The position numbers were made by a program, and so were the translations under genes. Shown here one piece after another: positions 9,815 through 18,965 of a DNA stretch of 64,000 nt. The stretch comes from an uncultured Bacilli bacterium. Its GTDB lineage: Bacteria > Bacillota_I > Bacilli_A > RF39 > UBA660. The stretch is taken from the NCBI GenBank assembly GCA_934149515.1, contig CAKPFD010000005.1, forward strand, positions 22,463 to 86,462, written 5' to 3'. The notes under the pieces are model-generated. The model worked only from the letters and a program-made list of their open reading frames with translations. It had not been told where the DNA came from and ran no database searches. Numbering within the stretch: the stretch's first letter is position 1; every line of letters begins with the position of its first letter.

Positions 9815-9830
9815 AATAGGAGCATTGAAA

Positions 9831-10271
9831 ATGATACGATATGAAGGATTGTTTTTTGAAACAGCGGCAACTAGTCTTATTCATTTGCTAGAAGAAAATC
9901 CAATTCCCATAAAAGCTGCACAAATATTGCATTGTACTTTCAAATATCATCCTAATGAAAAAGAAATTTTTAATGATATTGTTGGTAAAGAATTTGAAAT
10001 AGAATTAATCGATTATGCTTGTAATGGGGAAAATAGTGACTTTGAAATAGTACTCCCAAAACAGTTAGAAAACTATTATATAAATTATGATCCATCAACC
10101 AACAGCTTAATAGCACCACATATAACAGTATTTCTTCCTTTCAATGCTATATCAGTAAATACAACTAATCTAGAGTTTCAATCACTATCAAAGCCAGTAA
10201 AAGTAATAGGTAATTTTGGTTATTGTATCGAAGAAAATAACCAAGAAATTATTTCTTTTCTACCACTATGA
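9831..10271 (+). CDS. 2H-phosphoesterase-like small protein
   Basis: 146 aa. Two H-x-T motifs, LHCTFKY (His34, Thr36) and PHITVFLP (His97, Thr99), are spaced as in the 2H phosphoesterase superfamily, whose members open cyclic phosphodiesters in RNA or nucleotides. This is a motif-level call only. An upstream in-frame ATG at 9759 lies inside the previous gene; the ATG at 9831 has its own AATAGGAG and is preferred. Last gene of the operon starting at 7541. Its final 6 nt overlap the convergent ftsW. Confidence 0.6.
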   Translation: MIRYEGLFFETAATSLIHLLEENPIPIKAAQILHCTFKYHPNEKEIFNDIVGKEFEIELIDYACNGENSDFEIVLPKQLENYYINYDPSTNSLIAPHITVFLPFNAISVNTTNLEFQSLSKPVKVIGNFGYCIEENNQEIISFLPL

Positions 10272-11366
10272 TCGTTGTTGTGTACTGATATTTAAAAGAA
10301 TACCAATACTTATCATACTGATTAACAAACTACTACCACCATAAGATAAAAAGGGAAGTGTAACACCAGTAACTGGTATTAAACCAACAACGACACATAA
10401 GTTCATGACAGCTTGAAATAGCATTTGAAAAATCATACCAAAAGATAAATACTTAGCAAATGGATCAGATGCTTTTAGGGCAATTTTAATGCTACGATAT
10501 AAAATAATGAAAAATAAAAAGCAAACAAAGAAAGCACCTAAAACTCCAAATTCTTCACAGATAATGGAGAAAATAAAATCAGTTTGAGGTTCTGGTAGGT
10601 AAAAATGTTTCTGTCTAGATTGTAAAAATCCTTGCCCTAACAGTCCACCTGGTCCTATTGCATACATAGATTGAATCATCTGAAAGCCAGTTCCTAATGG
10701 ATCTTGCCAAGGATTTAAAAAAGAAGTAATTCTATCCATTCGATAAGGTGCAATAATAATTAGCACAATAACACCAGCGACACCAATAATTCCCATAATG
10801 TAGAAAAATTTCATATTAACACCAGCAATAAACAACAAAGAAATCACACTCATCATCAATACTAAACCAGTTCCAAGATCTGGTTGAAGCATAATCAGAC
10901 CAAATAAAAGAATAGCAATCAATAAAATAGGGAAGACACCCTTGCGATAACTTTTTAAAAATTTATTACTGTAACTTAAATATTTACTAGTAAAAATAAT
11001 CATCCCTAGTTTTGCAAATTCACTAGGTTGAATACCAAATGATCCAATTCCAAACCAACTTCTGCTACCATTACGAACACTACCAATAAAAGGAACTAAT
11101 ACTAGTATCAATAATAAAAAGCAAATACCTAAAATGATATTTGCCTTTTTTAAATAGATTCGATAATCTATCTTACAAACAATAGCTACTAATAAAAGCC
11201 CTGCTACAGTAAATAATGATTGTTGTTTCACATAATGAAATGCATCGTGAAACTTATATTCTGCCCAAATACTAGAAGCAGAATAAATCATTACAAGTCC
11301 GAATAATAGTAAAAGTATGACTGCAATAAGTAAAGGCAAGTCTTGCTTTTTCCTCATTCCAAACAC
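10266..11366 (-). CDS. ftsW: FtsW/RodA/SpoVE-family peptidoglycan glycosyltransferase
   Basis: SEDS-family polymerase that uses lipid II to make glycan strands together with a class B PBP. The 366-aa protein is almost wholly membrane-embedded (about ten helices). It has the family signatures YSASS near the N-terminus, a large extracellular loop with the PQTDFIFSIICEEFG segment, and VTLPFLSYGGSSL near the C-terminus. It lies 6 nt downstream of mraY, so the two are co-transcribed. Linkage to mraY suggests FtsW or SpoVE rather than RodA. murD, which normally sits between mraY and ftsW, is absent here. Confidence 0.93.
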   Translation of the reverse strand: MFGMRKKQDLPLLIAVILLLLFGLVMIYSASSIWAEYKFHDAFHYVKQQSLFTVAGLLLVAIVCKIDYRIYLKKANIILGICFLLLILVLVPFIGSVRNGSRSWFGIGSFGIQPSEFAKLGMIIFTSKYLSYSNKFLKSYRKGVFPILLIAILLFGLIMLQPDLGTGLVLMMSVISLLFIAGVNMKFFYIMGIIGVAGVIVLIIIAPYRMDRITSFLNPWQDPLGTGFQMIQSMYAIGPGGLLGQGFLQSRQKHFYLPEPQTDFIFSIICEEFGVLGAFFVCFLFFIILYRSIKIALKASDPFAKYLSFGMIFQMLFQAVMNLCVVVGLIPVTGVTLPFLSYGGSSLLISMISIGILLNISTQQRS

Positions 11367-11372
11367 CTTTCT

Positions 11373-12353
11373 TTATAACCAAACTCCAAAAATGATACCA
11401 CCCATGGCAAGTAATAAACCGAATGTACCAAATAGTTTAACAATATCAGTTTCTTCCCAACCAAGTTTTTCAAAATGATGATGTAAAGGGGACATTAAGA
11501 ATAATTTCTTATGAAATAATGTGACCCAAATAACTTGTAAAATAACAGATAATGTTTCAATAACAAAGACACCAGCAACAACCAATAAAGTTAATTCTCG
11601 ATGAGTTAAAATAGCAACAGCACCCATCACACCACCAAGTGCTAGGCTACCAGTATCTCCCATAAATACTTTTGCTGGATGTGTATTGTAAATTAAGAAA
11701 CCAACCAAAGCTCCAACAAGAACCAAACAGAAAATGCCAATTTCTTCAAATCCAACCATAAATGAAATAAGAGCAAAAGCAATAAAGGCGACAGCTGATA
11801 AACTACCAGCAAGTCCATCTAGACCATCTGTAATATTAACAGCATTAGAAGAACCAATTAAAATAAATAAAATAAATAATCCATAAAGCCAGCCCAGTTC
11901 TATATCAATATGCAGTGTTCCGACAACCCAAGAAGTTTGTCCACCATTTTTCATATAAATATAAAAGAAAATCGTAGAAATAATAACTTGCCCAAATAGT
12001 TTTTGATAGGTTGTTAGACCTTCGTTATTATGATGCTTAATCGATAAGAAATCATCTAAAAAACCAATAATAGCAAATCCCACAAATACCAATAAGACAA
12101 TTGCTAAATTATCTGAAAAACTAATCTTATGGAATAAAGCCAGTCCTAACGTTACCAGCACTGCAGGTAAAATAAAGATTAATCCACCCATGGTAGGAGT
12201 ACCTTCTTTTTTACGATGAGACTCTCCTACAAAGACACTAATTCTTTGTCCAACTTTCATCTTTTTTAATATTGGTAATAAGATAAGACCTAAACAGGCA
12301 CTAAATAAAAAACCAATCATGACGGCAAATACCGATTTTGTTAACAATAACAT
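11373..12353 (-). CDS. mraY: Phospho-N-acetylmuramoyl-pentapeptide transferase
   Basis: Transfers phospho-MurNAc-pentapeptide to undecaprenyl phosphate to make lipid I. 326 aa, about ten transmembrane helices. Diagnostic motifs: GTPTMGGLIF, the Mg-binding NITDGLDGLA segment (VNITDG) and the C-terminal SPLHHHFEKLGW histidine motif. Normal length for the family. First gene of an mraY-ftsW operon; murG and murB are found at 55-57 kb instead. Confidence 0.96.
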   Translation of the reverse strand: MLLLTKSVFAVMIGFLFSACLGLILLPILKKMKVGQRISVFVGESHRKKEGTPTMGGLIFILPAVLVTLGLALFHKISFSDNLAIVLLVFVGFAIIGFLDDFLSIKHHNNEGLTTYQKLFGQVIISTIFFYIYMKNGGQTSWVVGTLHIDIELGWLYGLFILFILIGSSNAVNITDGLDGLAGSLSAVAFIAFALISFMVGFEEIGIFCLVLVGALVGFLIYNTHPAKVFMGDTGSLALGGVMGAVAILTHRELTLLVVAGVFVIETLSVILQVIWVTLFHKKLFLMSPLHHHFEKLGWEETDIVKLFGTFGLLLAMGGIIFGVWL

Positions 12354-12382
12354 ATATTCACTCTCCCGTTTCTTCTTTATGT

Positions 12383-12391
12383 ATTATAACA
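12383..12391 (-). promoter_or_regulatory. Extended -10 promoter for mraY-ftsW
   Basis: Reading on the minus strand, TGTTATAAT (12391 to 12383) is an extended -10 element 30-40 nt upstream of the mraY ATG. No convincing -35 is seen. Confidence 0.45.
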
Positions 12392-12474
12392 TACTAACGA
12401 AACATCTTCATCTACTAAATTGCAAAGAACATACATTTCCTTGACATTTTTTACTATTCTATGTAAAAAATACC

Positions 12475-12497
12475 AAAAAAAGACTATTTCTAGTCTT
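12475..12497 (-). terminator. Intrinsic terminator downstream of the HdeD-like gene
   Basis: Perfect 7-bp stem AAGACTA/TAGTCTT with loop GAAA, followed on the minus strand by a run of T. It ends the minus-strand transcript of the 12538-13688 genes. Confidence 0.7.
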
Positions 12498-12537
12498 CTT
12501 TGAAGGGATAAATTTTACAAAACAGAAATAATAAAAA

Positions 12538-13098
12538 CTAAATATTAAAGTATTTACAAAATGCGTGCAAATCATGTTTTAATAAAGCAAGAGAAACAAT
12601 ATCACTGCAACCATATACCATCATCATAATTCCAAGTACGAAAGAAATGGCATTATAACTAATAGCAGGATATAAAATAAGTAAAATACCACAAACCAAT
12701 GATAGAATACTCATGATAAAACTAGGAATCCATGAAGTCTCATCTATTTTTTGTAAAATAAAAGCAATACGCATTTTCACAACACTACTCATAATGTAAA
12801 AACATCCAAGTAAAATAGGGATTAAATGACGTAAAATATTAGGATAAAGTATCAACATGCAACCTAATAGAATATGTAAAATAGCTAATAGTAAAAAAGT
12901 AATATGGAAAGAAGGAATTATAAAATCACTTTGTACACAAAGAAAATAAATACCACTTCCAATAAAAATAAATGCAAGACTATAAGCTAGAAACAATAAA
13001 GAACAATTAGGTAAGAAGGTAAAAATAGCACCTAATATTACCCATAAAATAGAAATAAAAATGCCAACAAAAATGCAATGATTCAATCTTTTTTTCAT
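12538..13098 (-). CDS. HdeD/DUF308-family membrane protein
   Basis: 186 aa with six predicted membrane helices arranged as pairs, each pair containing the glycine-rich LGxxLILYP pattern (LGCMLILYPNI, CGILLILYPAI) of DUF308/HdeD proteins. HdeD is linked to acid stress in enterobacteria; the role in Firmicutes is unknown. It lies 17 nt downstream of a TetR-family regulator gene on the same strand and may be co-transcribed with it. Confidence 0.7.
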   Translation of the reverse strand: MKKRLNHCIFVGIFISILWVILGAIFTFLPNCSLLFLAYSLAFIFIGSGIYFLCVQSDFIIPSFHITFLLLAILHILLGCMLILYPNILRHLIPILLGCFYIMSSVVKMRIAFILQKIDETSWIPSFIMSILSLVCGILLILYPAISYNAISFVLGIMMMVYGCSDIVSLALLKHDLHAFCKYFNI

Positions 13099-13115
13099 CT
13101 TTTCAAATTCTCCTT

Positions 13116-13688
13116 CTAATAAATTTCATCTGGTACTAAAACCGTTAAATAGTTTAAAATATCTTCTTTATGATATTGTTTTGGATCGCGAATATAACAA
13201 AGGCATACTGTTGTAACTGCACTAACATAGAAATTGGTAATAATCGAAATAGGAACACCGCCTTTTACGTCTTCCTGTTTTGCCAAATGATTTTCAACAT
13301 CCTTAATAAGGGTATCTTGTAACATATCATAAGCAATACTATGATTATTATTCTTGACAATAGAAGCATAAATCATACGATTTTCTTCAATATGATCAAA
13401 CAATAGACCAATCATCTTCATGTAATATTCTTTAGGAGTCTTTAAATCATGATTTTCTTCTAGTTTTTTAGTAAGCTCATCCTTTAAAGTTTGAATGAAA
13501 GCAGCAAGTAGCTCATATTTATCATTAAAATGATCATAAAATGTAGAACGATTTGTTAAAGATATCTGACAAATATCAGAAACTTTAATTTCTTCAAAAG
13601 GCTTATCTTTCATCAACTTTAAAAGACCATCATATAAATTCCGTTTTGTTTTTATCACTCGTAAATCTTCTTTTTGTTTCAAATTCAT
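13116..13688 (-). CDS. TetR/AcrR-family transcriptional regulator
   Basis: About 190 aa. The N-terminal helix-turn-helix follows the TetR pattern: LYDGLLKLMKDKPFEEIKVSDIC then NRSTFYDHFNDKYELL (residues about 20-60). The rest is the helical ligand-binding/dimerisation domain. An open frame runs on to 13880, but that extension is hydrophobic and lies in the intergenic region. ATG 13688 or TTG 13682, both near GAGGTG, are the credible starts. Divergent from the RND exporter at 13865, so it probably represses that operon; no clear palindromic operator is visible between them. Confidence 0.82.
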   Translation of the reverse strand: MNLKQKEDLRVIKTKRNLYDGLLKLMKDKPFEEIKVSDICQISLTNRSTFYDHFNDKYELLAAFIQTLKDELTKKLEENHDLKTPKEYYMKMIGLLFDHIEENRMIYASIVKNNNHSIAYDMLQDTLIKDVENHLAKQEDVKGGVPISIITNFYVSAVTTVCLCYIRDPKQYHKEDILNYLTVLVPDEIY

Positions 13689-13864
13689 CACCTCTGATAA
13701 TAGTATATAACAAATGATACAAAAGTAAAGATAAACAACATATAGTTCGCTAAATAGCAATACATAATCATAAAAACTGTTGGATAAAAGGCAAACTTTG
13801 GGATATGTTGCTGGATTTTTTTTAAAATTTTCATACAATGTAAAGCGATAGACAGGAGGGAAAA

Positions 13865-15943
13865 ATGAAAAAATTTTCAAAATGGATAGTAGATCATAGC
13901 CTGTTCATTGTTGTTATCAGTCTTTTATTACTGATTCCAACCATGATAGGGTATGTCAAAACTAGAATTAACTATGATATTTTAATATATCTACCAGAAG
14001 AAGTAGATACCATTAAAGGAGAAAATATCTTAACCGATGAATTTGGGTTAGGATCCTATGCCTTTGTTATGGTCGACAAGATGAGTAATTACGATATATT
14101 AAAACTAGAAGACAACATCAAAGCTATCGAAGGTGTTAATCAAGTAGCTAGTGTCGCTGATTTACTAGATACAACATTGCCATATGATATGTTACCAGAT
14201 GAAGTTGTCGACAAATTATATAAAGATGGTGAAACAATCGTCTTTGTTACCTTCGATAAAACAACATCAGAAGATAGCACAATCGCTGCCGTAAGACAAC
14301 TACGACAAACAGTAAAAGATGCTTCCAAAGTAAGTAGTATGACTGCAATGGTAATTGATACCATGGATTTATCTAATCAAGAACTACTAGCTTATGTCGT
14401 CATCGCTGTAATATTATGTTTGGTAGTATTAATCTTTGCTACTGATTCTTATATCGTACCAGTTTTTCTACTAACAAACATTGGACTTGCTATTTTATAT
14501 AACCTAGGATCAAATGTTTTCTTAGGGCAAATTAGCTACATCACCAAAGCAATTACAGCAATATTACAACTAGGAGTTACTACTGACTTTTCTATTTTCT
14601 TATATCACAAATACGAACAAGAAAAAGAAAAAACAACGAACAATAAACAAGCCATGCAACAAGCAATTATACAAACATTTCAATCTGTAATTGGTTCATC
14701 TTTAACAACATTTGCTGGATTCTTAGCATTATGTACCATGGATTTAACTTTAGGAACAGATATCGGAATCGTCATGGCCAAAGGGGTATTACTAGGTTTA
14801 ATTTGTGTATTGACAATATTCCCAGCACTATTATTAGTATTTGATAAAATAATCGAAAAAACAAAACACAAAAATCTATGTCCAGCATTTAAAAAAGTAC
14901 AAAAATTCTCCGTAAAGCACTATTTAGTAGCATTTGTTCTTTTCTTACTACTATTAATACCAGCGTATATCGGAAATAAAAACTATGAAGTATATTATAA
15001 ACTAGATGATTCCTTACCAGAGACATTGCCATTTCGCCAAGCAAATCAAGAATTAAAAGAAAAGTTTAATATCATTTCACCAGAAATTATTTTACTAGAT
15101 AAAAATATGAAACAAGATAAAGTAGAACAATTGGTAGATGAAATCAAACAACTTGATGGAATTGATTTAGTAATGGCACCATCTATTCTTTTACAAAATG
15201 GAGAAGAGCAGCTATTAGATGAAGAATATCAAAAATTACTTCAAAATGATGATTATCAATTAGTTATTACTAATTCTACTTATGAAATTGCATCAGATGA
15301 GTTGAATAACCAAATAAAAGAGCTAGAAAAATTAGTAAAGAAATATGATAGCAAAGCCATTGTAGCAGGTGAAGGAGCCTTGATGAAAGACTTAGTAACG
15401 ATTGCTGATCATGACTTTAAAATGGTAAATTATACATCCTTAATTGTTATCTTCATCATTATGTTATGTGTGTTAAAATCTATTGGTTTACCAATTGTCT
15501 TAATTGCAACCATTGAATTTGCCATCATGTTAAATATGTCTGTTGCTTATTATACAGGTACCAAACTACCATTTATCGCATCCATTATCGTAGGAACGAT
15601 TCAATTAGGAGCAACCATCGATTATGCGATTTTAATGTCAACAACTTACCTAGAACAGCGAAGTAAAATCAACGATAAAAAACAAGCCATGACCAAAACA
15701 TTAGCTTTAACGGTACCATCTATCATTACCTCAGCACTTTGTTTCTTTGCTGCAACGATCGGTGTTGCCTTTTATTCTAAAATCGATATGATCGGATCTA
15801 TTTGTAAACTATTAGCACGTGGATCATTAATTAGTATGGCCGTTGTCATTTTGATTTTACCATCCATGTTAATGTTATTTGATACATTTATTTTAAAAAC
15901 AACCAAAACAAAGAAAGAAGGAATTTCTTATGAAACCAAATAA
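13865..15943 (+). CDS. RND/MMPL-family membrane exporter
   Basis: 692-aa polytopic protein with the duplicated architecture of MMPL/RND transporters: one helix (residues 8-28), an extracytoplasmic domain (about 29-165), five helices, a second single helix (about 350-370), a second extracytoplasmic domain and five more helices. The central TDFSIFLYHKYEQE and ATIDYAILMSTTYLEQR segments match the conserved acidic helix-4 positions of MMPL proteins. The substrate is unknown, probably lipids or hydrophobic drugs. Starts after GGAGGG. The 3' end overlaps the next gene by 14 nt, so they are coupled. Confidence 0.85.
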   Translation: MKKFSKWIVDHSLFIVVISLLLLIPTMIGYVKTRINYDILIYLPEEVDTIKGENILTDEFGLGSYAFVMVDKMSNYDILKLEDNIKAIEGVNQVASVADLLDTTLPYDMLPDEVVDKLYKDGETIVFVTFDKTTSEDSTIAAVRQLRQTVKDASKVSSMTAMVIDTMDLSNQELLAYVVIAVILCLVVLIFATDSYIVPVFLLTNIGLAILYNLGSNVFLGQISYITKAITAILQLGVTTDFSIFLYHKYEQEKEKTTNNKQAMQQAIIQTFQSVIGSSLTTFAGFLALCTMDLTLGTDIGIVMAKGVLLGLICVLTIFPALLLVFDKIIEKTKHKNLCPAFKKVQKFSVKHYLVAFVLFLLLLIPAYIGNKNYEVYYKLDDSLPETLPFRQANQELKEKFNIISPEIILLDKNMKQDKVEQLVDEIKQLDGIDLVMAPSILLQNGEEQLLDEEYQKLLQNDDYQLVITNSTYEIASDELNNQIKELEKLVKKYDSKAIVAGEGALMKDLVTIADHDFKMVNYTSLIVIFIIMLCVLKSIGLPIVLIATIEFAIMLNMSVAYYTGTKLPFIASIIVGTIQLGATIDYAILMSTTYLEQRSKINDKKQAMTKTLALTVPSIITSALCFFAATIGVAFYSKIDMIGSICKLLARGSLISMAVVILILPSMLMLFDTFILKTTKTKKEGISYETK

Positions 15944-17573
15944 ATTGTTAATTGCCAGTATGAGTATTTTATTACTTCAACCATTATCAACAGTTGCTAT
16001 GACCAAAAAAGAAACAGTTTACGTCCAATTAAAAAATGACGGAACACCAATCAAAACAACGGTTAATAATCATTTATTTTTAACAAGTGAAGATAAAAAA
16101 ATTACTGATCAAAGTATTTTAAAAAACATTACCAATACTAGTGGTGATGAAACATTCGAACAAAAAAATAATATTTTGACATTTGAAAATAAAGGAAAAG
16201 ATATTTTTTATCAAGGAACAACAGAAAAAACATCTCCAATTCAAATGAAAGTCAAATATTATCTAGATGATAAAGAAATGGCCGTTAAAGATATGATTGG
16301 TAAAAAAGGAACTGTTAAAATAGAAATTAATTATGAAAATGAAGCAGTCGATGGTACTACTTATCCATTTGTTGTTACAACAGCAACTATCTTAAAAGAT
16401 AAAGATAATAAAGAAATAACTATATCAAACGGTAAAGCCATTGATACAGGTAGTAAAACTATCATTGTTGGTATTGCTGCTCCTAGTTTAGATAAAATTA
16501 CAAATATGAGTGATTTTTCTAACCTTAATAGTACCGAAATTACTTATCAAACAGAAAACTTTTCTTTAAATAATATTTATATGATAGCAACACCAAAACT
16601 ATTAAGTGAAGAAGATTTTACGATTTTCGATAAAGTAGATACACTAACATCATCAATTGCGACAATGGATGCAAGTGTTGGAAAATTAATAGAAGGATCA
16701 ACCAAATTACAAGATGGTTCTAAAACACTAGAAGATGGCTTACAAACTCTTCAAGAAAAATTACAACAAATTAATGCAGCAACAGAACAATTAGAAAATG
16801 GTACCATTCGTTTAGATGCAGGACTTGCCCAAATGATGGAAAAATTACAAAATGTAAAAGCATCACTAGAAAGTAAAGATATGAGTGAAAAACTAAGTAA
16901 AATAGATTATTTACAAAGTCAAAATGAAACAACTATCAATACTTTAACAACAACAAATCAAATTTTAAAAACAACTTATGATACTTATCAATTAGCAGCA
17001 TTTCAAACAACAGAAGCCTTAAGTACTTACTTTAGTAATTATTTTGAACAAAAAGGTTTAACAAAAGAAGAGTATCAATCAAAAATAGAAGAATTAATCA
17101 AATGTAAAATAACCTATGAAGCAATTTATTCTTCTAATCAAAATTTAATTACACTACTAGCAAGTAATAAAGAAACAATTACAACCTTAAAAGCAAGTGT
17201 CATAGAATTAACAACATCTATTACAGATTTATTAGAACAATCTCAAACTGGTATTTTAACCTTACAAGAAGGAAGTAAAACCCTAAAAAATGGCATGTCA
17301 CAAGTAAATGCTGGTGCAAAAGCTTTACAAGAAGGAGCAAGCACCCTAACACAAGGACAAGCAACCTTAGGAAATGGTATTGCAAGTTTAACAACTGGTC
17401 TAACAACCTTTGATAATCAAGCAATGACACCACTGACAACTTATGCTAATAAAATAGCAACTTATAAAGATACATTAGAAAAAGTAACCAACTTATCTAA
17501 TACCTATAAAGGTTTCTCTACAGATAATGCCACAATGACAACCTTTGTTTATAAAATGCAAGCAGCAAAATAA
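15930..17573 (+). CDS. Secreted heptad-repeat (LxxG) partner of the RND exporter
   Basis: 547 aa with an N-terminal signal peptide (residues 1-23, VAM). A beta-rich region (about 25-215) is followed by a coiled-coil region with LxxG heptads (KLQDGSKTLEDGLQTL; LQEGSKTLKNGMSQV; LQEGASTLTQGQATL), as in YhgE-type proteins and periplasmic partners of MMPL transporters. No C-terminal anchor is seen; it ends in KMQAAK. The 14-nt overlap with the exporter gene suggests the two form one envelope complex. Function is inferred from context. Confidence 0.7.
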   Translation: MKPNKLLIASMSILLLQPLSTVAMTKKETVYVQLKNDGTPIKTTVNNHLFLTSEDKKITDQSILKNITNTSGDETFEQKNNILTFENKGKDIFYQGTTEKTSPIQMKVKYYLDDKEMAVKDMIGKKGTVKIEINYENEAVDGTTYPFVVTTATILKDKDNKEITISNGKAIDTGSKTIIVGIAAPSLDKITNMSDFSNLNSTEITYQTENFSLNNIYMIATPKLLSEEDFTIFDKVDTLTSSIATMDASVGKLIEGSTKLQDGSKTLEDGLQTLQEKLQQINAATEQLENGTIRLDAGLAQMMEKLQNVKASLESKDMSEKLSKIDYLQSQNETTINTLTTTNQILKTTYDTYQLAAFQTTEALSTYFSNYFEQKGLTKEEYQSKIEELIKCKITYEAIYSSNQNLITLLASNKETITTLKASVIELTTSITDLLEQSQTGILTLQEGSKTLKNGMSQVNAGAKALQEGASTLTQGQATLGNGIASLTTGLTTFDNQAMTPLTTYANKIATYKDTLEKVTNLSNTYKGFSTDNATMTTFVYKMQAAK

Positions 17574-17604
17574 CATAAAAATCTAAAAAAATACAATAAA
17601 TGAC

Positions 17605-17633
17605 TTGCGTTTAGAAATAAAATACATTATACT
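17605..17633 (+). promoter_or_regulatory. Promoter of the small RNA at 17640
   Basis: TTGCGT (17605-17610), 17-nt spacer, TATACT (17628-17633). Predicted start is near 17640, exactly where the long closing stem begins. Confidence 0.7.
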
Positions 17634-17639
17634 AGTTTC

Positions 17640-17812
17640 TAGTAAAAGGGCTGAAGAAATAATGGATATAAGAATAATTCTTTAAAAGAAATCGCCCATA
17701 TCTTTTACAGGTATGTTTATCTTATACTATTAAAAAAAATACTATCAAATATCGCCTTTTTACTATTTTGTAAAGTAATTGTAAAAGCTCTAAAACAAAA
17801 GAGCTTTTTTCT
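17640..17812 (+). ncRNA. Candidate small structured RNA (6S-like shape)
   Basis: This intergenic stretch has its own promoter and terminator and no ORF. The first 12 nt (17640-17651, TAGTAAAAGGGC) pair with 17754-17765 (GCCTTTTTACTA) with one G-U pair, leaving about 100 nt of A+T-rich interior that could form a bubble and apical arm, the general shape of 6S RNA. A competing pairing of the same 5' arm with GCCC (17694-17697) plus TTTTAC (17703-17708) is possible. It lacks the SRP, tmRNA and RNase P core sequences. Identity as 6S is a guess. Confidence 0.45.
17783..17812 (+). terminator. Intrinsic terminator of the small RNA
   Basis: AAAAGCTCT (17783-17791) pairs with AGAGCTTTT (17800-17808), followed by further T. 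Confidence 0.8.
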
Positions 17813-17864
17813 TTTCCTTTAGATTTTAATATGTTATGATGAAGATAATAAAGGAGAAAAAAGT

Positions 17865-18638
17865 ATGGAAACAAAAAAACCTAACAAAGGAATCATTATA
17901 CTACTTATTATCATCATTTTAGGATTAGTAGGTTATATTATCTTTGATAAAATGCCAAAAGAAAAGAAAGAAGATAAAAAACAAACAGAAACGACCACCG
18001 AAACAACACCTAAAACAACAACACTAGCAACAACCGATCCTCTAGTAATAAAGTTATTTATGATCGCAAGAGAAGATTTAGGGTATAAACATCTAGAGAA
18101 GAATGACTCGTTACAAGATTATATGGGTACGATTGCACTTGCTCAATTACCACAAAGCGTCTTTTTACCTTATTCTTCATGTCAAAATCTAGATCCACTA
18201 TCTACAAGAGGAAATTATTGCGGACTACAAATGAATGATGCTATGTCAAAAGCTTACGGTTCGGCGGATACAGAAGCCTTTAAACAAGCAGCAAAAACCA
18301 ATTCCACAACCGTTGTTGATGCTACGATTTTAGAAAATAAAATAAAAGAAATTTTTGGACAAGATATTAATTTTGATCGTAAAGATTTTGAGGGTTTGGG
18401 CTTTGGACCAGTATGGCACTATAATCAAAGTGAAAATGTATATGCTGAATATGGTTGTGAATGTGGTGGAACACATCCTGCTAGAGATCAAGTCATTAAT
18501 AGTGCAACCAAAGATAATGATACAATTACTCTTGTAACAACCTTTACCGAAGGCGAAGAAAAACAAACCATTACGTACACCTTCACCTTAGAAAAAGAAA
18601 CTAATAACTATATTTATAAAACTAGAATTGTAAATTAA
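17865..18638 (+). CDS. Membrane-anchored hypothetical protein
   Basis: 257 aa: a short cytoplasmic tail, one transmembrane helix (residues 10-27), a Thr/Lys/Glu-rich linker (about 28-62) and an extracytoplasmic domain with six cysteines (CQNLD, YCGLQ, CECGG), probably disulfide-bonded or metal-binding. I do not recognise the domain. Its own promoter follows the upstream small-RNA terminator (TATGAT about 25 nt before the AAAGGAG). A putative extracellular sensor or lipoprotein-like factor; function unknown. Confidence 0.7.
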   Translation: METKKPNKGIIILLIIIILGLVGYIIFDKMPKEKKEDKKQTETTTETTPKTTTLATTDPLVIKLFMIAREDLGYKHLEKNDSLQDYMGTIALAQLPQSVFLPYSSCQNLDPLSTRGNYCGLQMNDAMSKAYGSADTEAFKQAAKTNSTTVVDATILENKIKEIFGQDINFDRKDFEGLGFGPVWHYNQSENVYAEYGCECGGTHPARDQVINSATKDNDTITLVTTFTEGEEKQTITYTFTLEKETNNYIYKTRIVN

Positions 18639-18689
18639 TCTTACCAACAAGAAAAACTTATGTTATACTACTACTAGGAGAGATAAAAC

Positions 18690-18890
18690 ATGGGTCAAAT
18701 CGTAAAGAATACAACATTTGATATAGGATGTGACGATTTAAACGTCAACGATACCATTAAGGTGATCACCACCAAAGAAGAAGGAATCATCGTTTTAAAA
18801 GCCATTTCATTATATCAAGTAAAACTAACAACTGGCGCAAACAAAGGAATGGTGCGCTCTTATACTCGTGCCGAATTAGAAAGAATATAG
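18690..18890 (+). CDS. Small hypothetical protein
   Basis: 66 aa, soluble, beta-rich composition (DTIKVITTKEEGIIVLKAISLYQVKL), with no recognised family. It has a plausible ribosome site (TAGGAGAG) and its own terminator, which overlaps the stop codon, so expression is likely. The C-terminus (GMVRSYTRAELERI) resembles small RNA-binding or SH3-like proteins only vaguely. Confidence 0.6.
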   Translation: MGQIVKNTTFDIGCDDLNVNDTIKVITTKEEGIIVLKAISLYQVKLTTGANKGMVRSYTRAELERI

Positions 18891-18908
18891 TGTTCTTTCT
18901 TTTTCTGT
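18878..18908 (+). terminator. Intrinsic terminator overlapping a coding end
   Basis: AGAAAGAA (18878-18885) pairs with TTCTTTCT (18893-18900); the stop codon TAG lies in the loop. T-rich tail follows. Confidence 0.7.
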
Positions 18909-18965
18909 TTTTACCATAATTTTATCTTCTAGAATAAATAAACAAGCAAAAAGGAGTAAGAAAAC

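Noticed and set aside
9759..9830. Upstream start for the 2H-phosphoesterase-like gene
   Set aside because: Lies inside the previous gene; the ATG at 9831 has its own ribosome site.
13689..13880. 64-residue N-terminal extension of the TetR regulator
   Set aside because: Hydrophobic, without a ribosome site, and it covers the divergent promoter region; the family starts near 13688.
15930..15943. Frameshifted fusion of the RND exporter and the heptad-repeat protein
   Set aside because: The overlap contains a normal start with a signal peptide after it; separate partner proteins are usual.
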